Position numbers and translations under genes: made by a program
NCBI GenBank assembly: GCA_025927575.1
Contig: JAICLJ010000032.1
Location: forward strand, 1 to 35,732
Length of the DNA: 35,732 bases
Reading direction: 5' to 3'
From: Bryobacteraceae bacterium
GTDB taxonomy: Bacteria; Acidobacteriota; Terriglobia; Bryobacterales; Bryobacteraceae
Shown: piece by piece, positions 15,123-23,149 of the stretch
How the letters are laid out: each line of letters opens with the position of its first letter
Numbering within the stretch: the first letter of the stretch is position 1
Notes under the pieces: model-generated
Databases searched by the model: none
Told to the model about the DNA's origin: nothing
What the model saw: only the letters and a program-made list of their open reading frames with translations

Positions 15123-17111
15123 TCAGTAGATTGATTGTCCAATCATCTCCGACGGCTTGGAAATGCCGAATTCGGAAAGCATCGTGACCGTTAAATCGTA
15201 GAGGTGAGGGTCGGCAAGCTTGCTCTTTCGGTTACTCAACAGCACTCCCGGCACGAACTGTGGGGCAATGCAATGGTCGCCCCGCCACTCGTCGGTGTTA
15301 TCGTCGATCAGGTCTGCCGGCACTCCCCCCAGCGCCGTTTGCCAGGAGGATCGGTAGCCGGGATAATAGCCGACGATCATATCGGGGGCGGTATCGGAAA
15401 TTGCCGGATCTGTTTCATGCGGCTCAAACGCGCTAGCTACCACAGGGTTTCCATTTTTGGGGTCTTGAAACGCCAGCAGCCCCTCTCGGATATTTTTCAA
15501 AACGGTTTCCGTCTCCTCTCCCGGAGCGACAACGCCATAGCGTTCGCGGTCGAGCTGGTTGACGTACAGCGCATTCAATCCGATCGAATAAGCCTTGGTC
15601 CGCGCCCAGTCCACGTGCGCGAACATTTCATCGCTTCCGGTTTGAGTAGGGTTATTCAGTGTCAAAAACCCCTCCTTCATGAGCCAGGTGTTCAGATTCA
15701 CCGCTCGATCGAAGCTGGTAAAGCCGTGATCCGACATGACGATAAGCGTGCCGTCGCCCATATGTTTTTGCACCCAGCCCACGGTTCGATCCACCAGCTT
15801 ATAAGTGTTCAGTAAGTCATTTTCGTATTTGCCCCATAGCATGTGCGAATTCTGATCGACTCCAAAGAAATGGAAGAAGAGCAGCCCATCGTGAAAGTGC
15901 GTGAGACCATACCGGAGGACCTCCAACAGCTCGCGGGAAACTTCGCGGCTCTGCGCGACGTATTCGTCTTTGGTGAAGACATGCTGCCGGTAGGCAGATG
16001 TATCTTGGGCCATGCCCTGCGTGTAGAACGGCCCCAATGCTTCCGCGAGAGCAGGGCTATAAGAATCCGGCGAGGAAATAGGCAGGTCGGGATCGGCGGG
16101 ATCGATATTCACCGGCGAAACGTACACCTCGAGGTGAGGATGAACTTGCTTTAAATAGATGCGCAATATGCCGTGCGCGCTCTGAACCCATGGAATAAGG
16201 GAAAAGCGGGCATCCAGCCAGCGTGACCATTCGCCTTCGTTCAGCACAACCGTTTGACCGTCGATTTCAAAGCGCGCGGCGGCGTTTGCCGGATCCACGT
16301 ACACGTGAACATTAGCGAAGGTAGGCGCGTGGTCCTTTCTGAGAGAGTTGTCCGGGCCGCGGACTCGCAGAAATGCCTGCCCGTTTGTTATGCTCACCCG
16401 GATGATGTCCCCACCGGGCACATCGCCTGCCGTGCGATCGGGCGCATCCGTATAATACGAGAACTCACCAAACGTTCCGCGCAGGTCCGGAGTACCCATG
16501 CCTGCTAGCGAATTACAACCATCGCATTGCACGGGTGGAAAATTCGTTGGCATGCGGAGAATGGTTGCGGGCACTTTGTGAGCTGCGAGTATCTTCCAAA
16601 AAGATGTTCCTTTTCTGTACGTCTGGACGTGGCCTTGTGAAAGCGGCAACAAATAAGGACCGATCGGCAATGAGGTTCCGCCGGTGGCGGTTTCGCCCAT
16701 GGAGGAGCGCGGCAGCATTGTATCGGGATCGCGTTCGACGAAGTCAAAGATGCCGTGTCCCGTGGGCTTCATGCCGGTGATGAATGTAGACCAAGCCACC
16801 GGGCTCTGCGGCGGGGTAGTGGTCGCGAGGCGCTTAAATTCGCCCTCTTGCCGCAGCCGGTTCATGTTCGGCAGATCCGCCCAATGTCTTTCGAGAAAAC
16901 CTGGATCCATGCCGTCGATGCCCAGAACGACAATTCGCTTCCCGTGGGCTCCGGACAACGATTTGGCGCTGTGACACGACACCGCGGCGAAAGCTACAAG
17001 AATGCAAATAACCGCTAACGCTGGTCGCTTATATTGCAGAACGATTGTTCCGATATTGCGGCGCTGCACGGCAGGAATCCGCTCAAGTTCGCTGTTAAGC
17101 GACGTCGACAC
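15123..17111 (-). CDS. Lipoprotein-like alkaline-phosphatase-superfamily phosphodiesterase
   Basis: 662 residues from a GTG at 17111. A hydrophobic segment at about 30-45 ends in AAVSC, so C46 may be lipidated, or the segment is a simple anchor. The enzyme part is the type I phosphodiesterase/nucleotide-pyrophosphatase fold. The first metal Asp is in VLGIDGMDP (D66), and the likely nucleophile is S103 in SPVAWSTFITG, followed by HGIFDF. Further features are VDQNSH, the metal motif MSDHGF and a late GDHC. The substrate is unknown; an envelope phosphodiester or phosphomonoester is plausible. It shares long conserved blocks with the enzyme encoded just upstream (TPDLRGT, VSP-x-IDP, SDHGF, GDHC, VPGV), so the two arose by duplication. 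It overlaps that gene by 17 bp. Confidence 0.87.
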   Translation of the reverse strand: MSTSLNSELERIPAVQRRNIGTIVLQYKRPALAVICILVAFAAVSCHSAKSLSGAHGKRIVVLGIDGMDPGFLERHWADLPNMNRLRQEGEFKRLATTTPPQSPVAWSTFITGMKPTGHGIFDFVERDPDTMLPRSSMGETATGGTSLPIGPYLLPLSQGHVQTYRKGTSFWKILAAHKVPATILRMPTNFPPVQCDGCNSLAGMGTPDLRGTFGEFSYYTDAPDRTAGDVPGGDIIRVSITNGQAFLRVRGPDNSLRKDHAPTFANVHVYVDPANAAARFEIDGQTVVLNEGEWSRWLDARFSLIPWVQSAHGILRIYLKQVHPHLEVYVSPVNIDPADPDLPISSPDSYSPALAEALGPFYTQGMAQDTSAYRQHVFTKDEYVAQSREVSRELLEVLRYGLTHFHDGLLFFHFFGVDQNSHMLWGKYENDLLNTYKLVDRTVGWVQKHMGDGTLIVMSDHGFTSFDRAVNLNTWLMKEGFLTLNNPTQTGSDEMFAHVDWARTKAYSIGLNALYVNQLDRERYGVVAPGEETETVLKNIREGLLAFQDPKNGNPVVASAFEPHETDPAISDTAPDMIVGYYPGYRSSWQTALGGVPADLIDDNTDEWRGDHCIAPQFVPGVLLSNRKSKLADPHLYDLTVTMLSEFGISKPSEMIGQSIY

Positions 17112-19239
17112 GCAGCGGCTTGCCTTCCATCCAGCGTGGTGGCTCTAATCCGAACAAGCTTAGCGCGGTCGGCGCCATATCTTCGATGCCAGGATCGTTC
17201 GCCTCTACTTTCCGATTGCTGAAGAAAACACCCGGCACCAGCATCGGATCCACACAGTGATCGCCGCTCCAGGCCTTGCAGTTATCCTCAAAGACTTGCG
17301 CTGTTACTTGCCCCACGGCAGCATCCCACGATGTTCTATATCCGTCGCTGTATCCGACAATCATGTCGGGCGCTTCAGCGGCGTACGGTCCTTTGTAAAG
17401 GTCGCTTGTCGCGTAGACGGTTCGGATGCCAACTTCGTTTAGCTCGCTGTCGACGAGATTTGCCAGGCGCTCAATAAGCTCCCTTTTCAGTTTTTCGGCT
17501 TCTTCTCCCGGCGCAACGATGCCGCCGGCTTCGCGGCCTTTCAGGTTGATGTAAAACCCTGCCAGTCCGACCGCATAGGCTTTGGTCCGGCTCCAGTCGA
17601 CTCCACGGAAATAGGGTCCGCTCTCGCTGGCTCCGTCTTTCAGCGCCAGATAACCGTTGTCGCGCAGCCAACTGTTCAGGTTGATGCCGCGCCGGAAAGA
17701 GCAGAAGCCATGATCCGAGAGTACAAACAGAGCGGTCTTTTCGTCGGCATAGCTCGACGCCAAGCCGACCAGATTGTCCATCTTCTTGTACATGTCTTCA
17801 ATGGTTCCGCCGAACGCTCCAGCGGAAACTCCATCGGAGTTGCCGTTCGAATGCAGGTAGCGGTAGAACATGTGCTGTATCCGGTCGCTGGTATCGAAGA
17901 CGCACGCTACCACTCCGCGGCGCGTTTTCTCCATGGCGTTACGGAACATTGCTTCGCGTTCATCCATCAAGAGATAAGCCTGATCCAGAAAGTTCTGTTC
18001 GCTAATAACGCCTTCGTTTAAGGCCCATGTGTCTTCGGCCATGCCAAGCGTTGAGAAGGTCCCGAAAAGCTTGGCCAGATACGCCGCGTAGAACGATGGA
18101 TGGCTCACCGGCAACGCCGGTTTTTCCGGGTCGATCTGAACGGGCGATACATAAAGCGAGAATTCGGGTTCTGTTTCCGTGACGAGGAATCGTGCGATGC
18201 CGGATATGTTGAAGCCTGGTCCAGCTCGAAACGTAAGCTTGATCCAACGGGAGTAGACTCCGGGCTGAAGGGCGGCAGATTCCTTGCCGATCCGGAGGGT
18301 GCAGATCGGCTCGCGCCTCTTCTCAATCCGAAATGGAATCCGCAGCGGGCCGCCGTCCTCCCGAAGGCTGTTCTCCGGACCTTCCAATTCGCCCTCCCAG
18401 TGATCGCCTGCACGTTTCAGCGGATAACGGCTGCCGCCCTCATAAGTCGCCTCTCCGAGGCGCGTGGTGAAGAACGAGAAACTTCCTTGAGTGCCGCGCA
18501 AATCCGGAGTCGCCATCGCCGAGAGCTGCCGTCCGTTGAATTTGTCGGGCGGAAACGTGATTGGTACGCGAATGATGGTCGATCCGATGTTTTGATCGCT
18601 CAATAGTTTCCAGAATGGCTGGCTCTTGCGGCGCATCTCGATGCCGGGCCGGGAAAGCGGAATCTGCCAGCGGCCAATCCGCAGCATGCGCCGAGGTTTG
18701 CTCACGTGCGCAGAGGACAATTGCGGCACGTACGTTTTCAGGCTGCGATTTAGAAAATCGAAAATGTTGTGCTTTGCGGGGTTTACACCGGTTGCAAAAG
18801 TGGACCATGCAACCGGCGATAACGCCGGGAAGGTTGTTCTTAGGCGGCTGTAGGCGCCCTGCTCCTTCAACCGCAGTAGGTTGGGGAGCTTGCCTTCGCT
18901 CATGAATTTCTCAGTGAGCCGCGGGTCCAGGCCATCGAGCCCCAGAAAGATGACCTTGTGCACGCGAGCATGACGAAAACCTTTGCGACGGCGCAGCAGC
19001 CGCGAGAGCATCCGAAACGGCCAGGAGAGAAAGGAAACCAGACCGAGAACGAAGCCGGCGATGAGCGTCAGAAACGAGCCGAGGAACGCGAATCCGGCGC
19101 CCGGTCCGATATACGCCATGTGCGCTTCACTCGCGTGGTGAGGGAACGAGCTAAGAATCCCGGCGAGCACGAGACACAGAAGGACCACATTCGCTACGCC
19201 CGAGATTCTGCTTCTTTCAGCTTCTTTGCATGTTCTCAT
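17095..19239 (-). CDS. Membrane-anchored alkaline-phosphatase-superfamily enzyme
   Basis: 714 residues from the ATG at 19239. This start is chosen because it makes an ATGA overlap with the stop of the upstream sulfatase-like gene. Two membrane segments lie at about 14-32 and 45-78; the second begins with YIGPGAGFAFLGSF. A basic stretch (RLLRRRKGFRHARVHK) then leads to the catalytic domain: FLGLDGLDP (D102), nucleophile candidate S141 in SPVAWSTFATG, DTSDRIQH, LSDHGF and GDHC. With two membrane segments ahead of it, the enzyme domain could face either side; the basic loop suggests the start of the domain is cytoplasmic, unless the first segment is a cleaved signal. Paralog of the downstream enzyme. 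Confidence 0.85.
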   Translation of the reverse strand: MRTCKEAERSRISGVANVVLLCLVLAGILSSFPHHASEAHMAYIGPGAGFAFLGSFLTLIAGFVLGLVSFLSWPFRMLSRLLRRRKGFRHARVHKVIFLGLDGLDPRLTEKFMSEGKLPNLLRLKEQGAYSRLRTTFPALSPVAWSTFATGVNPAKHNIFDFLNRSLKTYVPQLSSAHVSKPRRMLRIGRWQIPLSRPGIEMRRKSQPFWKLLSDQNIGSTIIRVPITFPPDKFNGRQLSAMATPDLRGTQGSFSFFTTRLGEATYEGGSRYPLKRAGDHWEGELEGPENSLREDGGPLRIPFRIEKRREPICTLRIGKESAALQPGVYSRWIKLTFRAGPGFNISGIARFLVTETEPEFSLYVSPVQIDPEKPALPVSHPSFYAAYLAKLFGTFSTLGMAEDTWALNEGVISEQNFLDQAYLLMDEREAMFRNAMEKTRRGVVACVFDTSDRIQHMFYRYLHSNGNSDGVSAGAFGGTIEDMYKKMDNLVGLASSYADEKTALFVLSDHGFCSFRRGINLNSWLRDNGYLALKDGASESGPYFRGVDWSRTKAYAVGLAGFYINLKGREAGGIVAPGEEAEKLKRELIERLANLVDSELNEVGIRTVYATSDLYKGPYAAEAPDMIVGYSDGYRTSWDAAVGQVTAQVFEDNCKAWSGDHCVDPMLVPGVFFSNRKVEANDPGIEDMAPTALSLFGLEPPRWMEGKPLRVDVA

Positions 19240-20093
19240 CGGAGTTTGCCTTCGACAAAGGGAACCTCCCACACTTTTGGGTGTTGGATAGGTCCGTGCC
19301 CGAAATAGCCATCTTCTCCGAACAGTTCGCCGTGATCCGCGGTAATCGTAATGTAGGTATTCTTGGGCACAAGGTCGAAGAGTTCCTCGACCACTCCATC
19401 GAGATATCTGACGGCCCGGATCTGTCTCTTGCGCAGTTTTTCAAGCTGATCGTTATCGAAAAACTTCTCTTTGCGCTTGACGAGTTTTCCACCGACGACG
19501 TGATCGTCGAGATGCTTGAAGACACCGTGGACGCCGCTGATACGGGGCCATTCTTCCGGAGGTTCGTCCGGCAGCGCGTAAGGGTAGTGTGTTTCGCCTA
19601 TGTTTAGCAGATAGAACGACGGATGCTCCTCGGAAAACGGCATTTCGCGCAACATCGCGCGCATGTCATTGTGATTTTCCATCAGCTTATAGCTGTCGAA
19701 TCCCTGGTTCAGAATGGTCTTCGGATTCAGCACCGGCAGAGAGACGCGCGCGTGCGTCCGGTACCCCAGACTCTCCTTGAGAAACAAAGGAAGATAGAGT
19801 CTTGGCACTAGAGAAGCGAACTTCAGATCGTCTACGCCCAACCTCTCGTTAAATTTCAGAAACTCCGTTTTGTAGTACTCCGATGCATAAACGTGGCGGG
19901 GACTCTTGTGCGGAAGCAATCCAATTAATAAATTGAAATGAGACGGAGACGTCCACGACGCGTAGGACCAACGGCGCTCGACAGGGCCTAATTTCTTTAT
20001 CACTTGCGGGCGCGCGCGGACAAAAGAGTCGTACCGGCAGCTATCGAAGACGATCAGTATGTAGTTGTTCCGTACCGGCCGCCGCGTGGACAC
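19236..20093 (-). CDS. Sulfatase-superfamily hydrolase with Thr at the nucleophile site
   Basis: 285 residues from a GTG at 20093, with no signal peptide. It is short for the family (usually 450 or more). Motifs: FDSCRYDSF at 16-24, matching the first metal Asp and the DxxRxD pattern; TSPSH at 48-52, in the place of the sulfatase CxPSR signature; and ITADHGELFGEDGYFGHGP as the second metal site near the C-terminus. Thr replaces the Cys/Ser that becomes formylglycine, and His replaces the signature Arg. That pattern fits a phosphoesterase or phosphotransferase mechanism rather than a sulfatase. It is the first gene of the minus-strand group, and its stop overlaps the next start (ATGA), so translation is coupled. 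Confidence 0.78.
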   Translation of the reverse strand: MSTRRPVRNNYILIVFDSCRYDSFVRARPQVIKKLGPVERRWSYASWTSPSHFNLLIGLLPHKSPRHVYASEYYKTEFLKFNERLGVDDLKFASLVPRLYLPLFLKESLGYRTHARVSLPVLNPKTILNQGFDSYKLMENHNDMRAMLREMPFSEEHPSFYLLNIGETHYPYALPDEPPEEWPRISGVHGVFKHLDDHVVGGKLVKRKEKFFDNDQLEKLRKRQIRAVRYLDGVVEELFDLVPKNTYITITADHGELFGEDGYFGHGPIQHPKVWEVPFVEGKLR

Positions 20094-20193
20094 ACCCCCA
20101 TTCTACAGCCCAGGAGAATGGAGCATGAAACAATGTTAATCTACTGGCTTTTCCGTGCGTCTCCTCTATGAGGTGCGGTTTTTTGCAAACCTG
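20094..20193. promoter_or_regulatory. Divergent promoter region of the phosphatase island
   Basis: 100 bp between the minus-strand group (start 20093) and the plus-strand sulfatase (start 20194). Both transcripts must begin here or within the short plausible leaders, so shared regulation is likely. No clear -35/-10 pair or inverted repeat stands out. Confidence 0.4.
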
Positions 20194-21567
20194 ATGACAA
20201 ATCGGCGTAAATTTATTTCCTCGATCTTGGGTTCCTACCTCGCCACCGAGGGCAAGCTATCGGCCCAGACTACTCCCTCAAATTCCACAAATTTCGTGCT
20301 GCTTCTGGCCGACGATCTTGGCTACGGTGACCTCTCCTGCTACGGGAGTACCCAAATCCAAACGCCGAATCTGGATCGCATGGCTAAGGAGGGGGTGAAG
20401 CTCGAAGAATTTTACGCCTTTCCGACCTGCACGCCTTCTCGCGCCGCACTGCTCACGGGGCGCTACCCGCTACGCTCGGGATTGACCAGGGTTCTCGCTC
20501 CGAGGGAGCATTTCGGAATTTCCGATTACGAGATCACGTTAGGCCAAGCTCTGGAATCGCGTGGGTATGCCACGGCATGTATCGGCAAGTGGCATCTCGG
20601 CGACATGCTTCGTTACGGGCCGAATCGCCACGGCTTCCAGTTTTTCTACGGCCTTCATTACAGCAATGACATGACGCTGCGGATGGTGGACTGGCCGCCT
20701 CTGCGGCTATACCGCAACGAGCAGATCATCGAATCGCCCGCGCACCAGAATACGCTCACACAGCGCTACACGCAGCAGGCCATCGCGTTCATCGACCGCA
20801 ACAAAACCAAGCCTTTCTTTTTGTATTTGCCCTATACCATGCCTCACGTTCCACTGGCCGCTTCGGCGAAATTTCGCGGCAAGTCGCCCTATGGGTTATA
20901 TGGCGATGCGGTTGAGGAGATCGACTGGAGCGTGGGCCGTATTCTGGCGGCGTTGAAATCCCGCGGACTCGATCGGAATACGTTGGCGGTATTTACCAGC
21001 GATAACGGGCCCGCCATCCGGACGGAGTTTGTTAAGCACGCCGGCATCGCCGGTCCGTTTCGCGGCGGCAAGGGAACAACGTGGGAAGGCGGCACTCGCG
21101 TACCGTGCATTGCACGCTGGCCGGGACACATCCCGCCGGGCGTCACGCTGAAGGGCATCGCTTCCCTGATGGATATCTTTCCTACTTTTATCGAGATCGC
21201 AAAAGGAACCCTGCCCGACCGTGTGATCGATGGAAAATCGCTGGTTGATTTTATAGAGGACAAAAAACCTTCACCAGACCACGAGTTCTTCTACTACAGC
21301 GGGCCGCGGTTGTTTGCGGTGCGGGCGGGGGACTGGAAGCTTCACTTCATCAAGCGGAAACGCGGCCCCAAAGGCCACCTGAGCACGCCGGTGTATTGTC
21401 ATTCTCCGGAACTCTATAACCTCGCAAAAGACCCAGGGGAACGAGACGACGTCGCTTCGGAACATCCGGATGTTGTCGAACGCCTCAGCGGGATCGCATT
21501 GAAATTCCAAGCCACAATGCATCCGGGCAAGTTGCCGCCTCCCTTTTGGAGGACCTTTCTGCCGTGA
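20194..21567 (+). CDS. Exported type I sulfatase (arylsulfatase family)
   Basis: 457 residues from the ATG at 20194, with a Tat-like start (MTNRRKFISSILGSYLATEG). An upstream GTG at 20155 is possible but would bury this signal. It is a canonical formylglycine-dependent sulfatase: metal residues D40-D41 in LLADDLGYGD, the full signature CTPSRAALLTGRYP with C79 as the residue matured to formylglycine, IGKWHLGD, and TSDNGP as the second metal site. Length and motif order match the arylsulfatase A type. It should remove sulfate esters from sugars or aromatic compounds in the periplasm. A maturation enzyme must be encoded elsewhere. It is divergent from the minus-strand phosphatase group and 75 bp ahead of another superfamily member. 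Confidence 0.9.
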   Translation: MTNRRKFISSILGSYLATEGKLSAQTTPSNSTNFVLLLADDLGYGDLSCYGSTQIQTPNLDRMAKEGVKLEEFYAFPTCTPSRAALLTGRYPLRSGLTRVLAPREHFGISDYEITLGQALESRGYATACIGKWHLGDMLRYGPNRHGFQFFYGLHYSNDMTLRMVDWPPLRLYRNEQIIESPAHQNTLTQRYTQQAIAFIDRNKTKPFFLYLPYTMPHVPLAASAKFRGKSPYGLYGDAVEEIDWSVGRILAALKSRGLDRNTLAVFTSDNGPAIRTEFVKHAGIAGPFRGGKGTTWEGGTRVPCIARWPGHIPPGVTLKGIASLMDIFPTFIEIAKGTLPDRVIDGKSLVDFIEDKKPSPDHEFFYYSGPRLFAVRAGDWKLHFIKRKRGPKGHLSTPVYCHSPELYNLAKDPGERDDVASEHPDVVERLSGIALKFQATMHPGKLPPPFWRTFLP

Positions 21568-21642
21568 CTGAATTGCGCCTCGTATCTTTTGTTGCTGGAT
21601 ATAAATGCCGGTTTGGACGTCTCTTACTTTTTAGGTGAAAAT

Positions 21643-23031
21643 ATGCGGATTACCTGGTTGATACTGGCAGCGGCGCTCACTGGAACATCTTTGTGGGCAG
21701 CGCCCGCAGATGCTCCGCTGCCCAACGTACTTTTGATTTCCGTCGATACTCTTCGCGCCGACCATCTTTCGTGCTATGGATACGCCCGAAGAACCAGTCC
21801 TTACATTGATGGGCTGGCCCGCGAAGGAACACGTTTTTCTCGCGCCTACACCGTCATCCCGCTAACCGGGCCTGCACATCTTTCGCTGTTCACGAGCCGG
21901 TATCCGCAGGAGAACGGAGTGAGGCGAAATGGACTTGCTCTACCGGACGACCGCGCCATCGTCACGCTGCCGCAAATTTTGCGCGGCCACGGCTATCAGA
22001 CCGGCGCTTTCATTAGCTCATGGCCGCTGCTGGGCCGGCTGACGCATCTCAATCGTTATTTCGATACTTATGACGAACATCTGAGCCGCACGTACCAACT
22101 TTTTAATTCCAGCCGGTACGCGGAAGACGTGACGCCGCGCGCCTTGACGTGGCTTCACAAACATGCAAACAAGAAGAAGCCCTTCTTCCTTTGGGTGCAT
22201 TATTTCGATCCCCACGAGCCGTATCTGTTCCGCGAGGGCTTCGATCCGTCAGACGTAGACAAGGCGCATCCTTATCAACCGCCGAAGGACGACGGCATGC
22301 GCGAGAGGATGCGCAATTACGATTCGGAAGTCTATTACACGGATCACAGCATCGGCAAATTGCTTGCGGCGCTCGACGCCATGCACATCAAAGATTCGAC
22401 GCTGGTCGTACTGGTAGCCGATCATGGCGAAAGCCTCGGACAACACGGTTACGTCGGTCACGGACGCCATGTCTTCGAGGGCATTATCCATATCCCGTTT
22501 ATCGTCCGCTATCCGGGCCATGTCAAAGCTGGACAAGTGATCGACACACCGGTCTCGATCATCGACGTCATGCCAACCATCGTCGACTTGACTGTGAAGA
22601 ATGTGGAGGTGGCTAAGGAGAAAGTGCCCGTTGTGTTCTCCGGCCGCAGCCTGGCAAGTTCACTGGAGGATGGCGAGAAACCGACCGATCGCCGGATTTA
22701 CTACGTCACTTTTCCGGGAAAGAAGGGCTATGCTCCGCAATGGCTGTCCTGGATCTGGGTTCAAAACGAAGAGCTGCCTTCACATTTCGGACGGATTGAT
22801 GATTTTTCAAAGATGATCTGGGACCCGGGGAACCAGAAGCTCGATTTGTATGATCTCCGTTCCGATCCTCACGAACTGCACGCTCGCGTTCTCACGGCCA
22901 GTGATTCGGCTTATGGGACCGACACAGCCGCGCTCGAAAAGTGGTTTAAACGGACCGAAACGCGGGCTGTGGAGCAAAAGCTCAGCCCGCATGATGAAGA
23001 AGTGCTCAAAAGCCTTGGGTACGTGCAGTGA
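21643..23031 (+). CDS. Exported sulfatase-like hydrolase lacking the formylglycine residue
   Basis: 462 residues from the ATG at 21643, with AGGTGA five bases upstream. Signal peptide is MRITWLILAAALTGTSLWAA. Metal motif SVDTLRADH (D35, D40). At the catalytic position it has LTGPAHLSLFTSRYP, that is T75-x-P-x-H instead of C-x-P-x-R. The second metal motif is VADHGESLGQHGYVGHGRH. The protein ends HDEEVLKSLGYVQ, a tail I regard as typical of this class of acidobacterial sulfatase-like proteins. The substitution argues for a phosphate- or phosphonate-type ester substrate rather than sulfate, although sulfatase activity cannot be excluded. Same strand as the canonical sulfatase and probably cotranscribed; convergent with the receptor gene. 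Confidence 0.85.
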   Translation: MRITWLILAAALTGTSLWAAPADAPLPNVLLISVDTLRADHLSCYGYARRTSPYIDGLAREGTRFSRAYTVIPLTGPAHLSLFTSRYPQENGVRRNGLALPDDRAIVTLPQILRGHGYQTGAFISSWPLLGRLTHLNRYFDTYDEHLSRTYQLFNSSRYAEDVTPRALTWLHKHANKKKPFFLWVHYFDPHEPYLFREGFDPSDVDKAHPYQPPKDDGMRERMRNYDSEVYYTDHSIGKLLAALDAMHIKDSTLVVLVADHGESLGQHGYVGHGRHVFEGIIHIPFIVRYPGHVKAGQVIDTPVSIIDVMPTIVDLTVKNVEVAKEKVPVVFSGRSLASSLEDGEKPTDRRIYYVTFPGKKGYAPQWLSWIWVQNEELPSHFGRIDDFSKMIWDPGNQKLDLYDLRSDPHELHARVLTASDSAYGTDTAALEKWFKRTETRAVEQKLSPHDEEVLKSLGYVQ

Positions 23032-23149
23032 GCTCAACGTAAACTCGGAGAGTTGACGAGCAGTGGAGTTCAAGAACAGAAAAGCGGGACGGCCATGACG
23101 ATTGAATCGCGGCCGTCCAGCTCCCCCGTGAACCAGTTGGATGGTGCGA

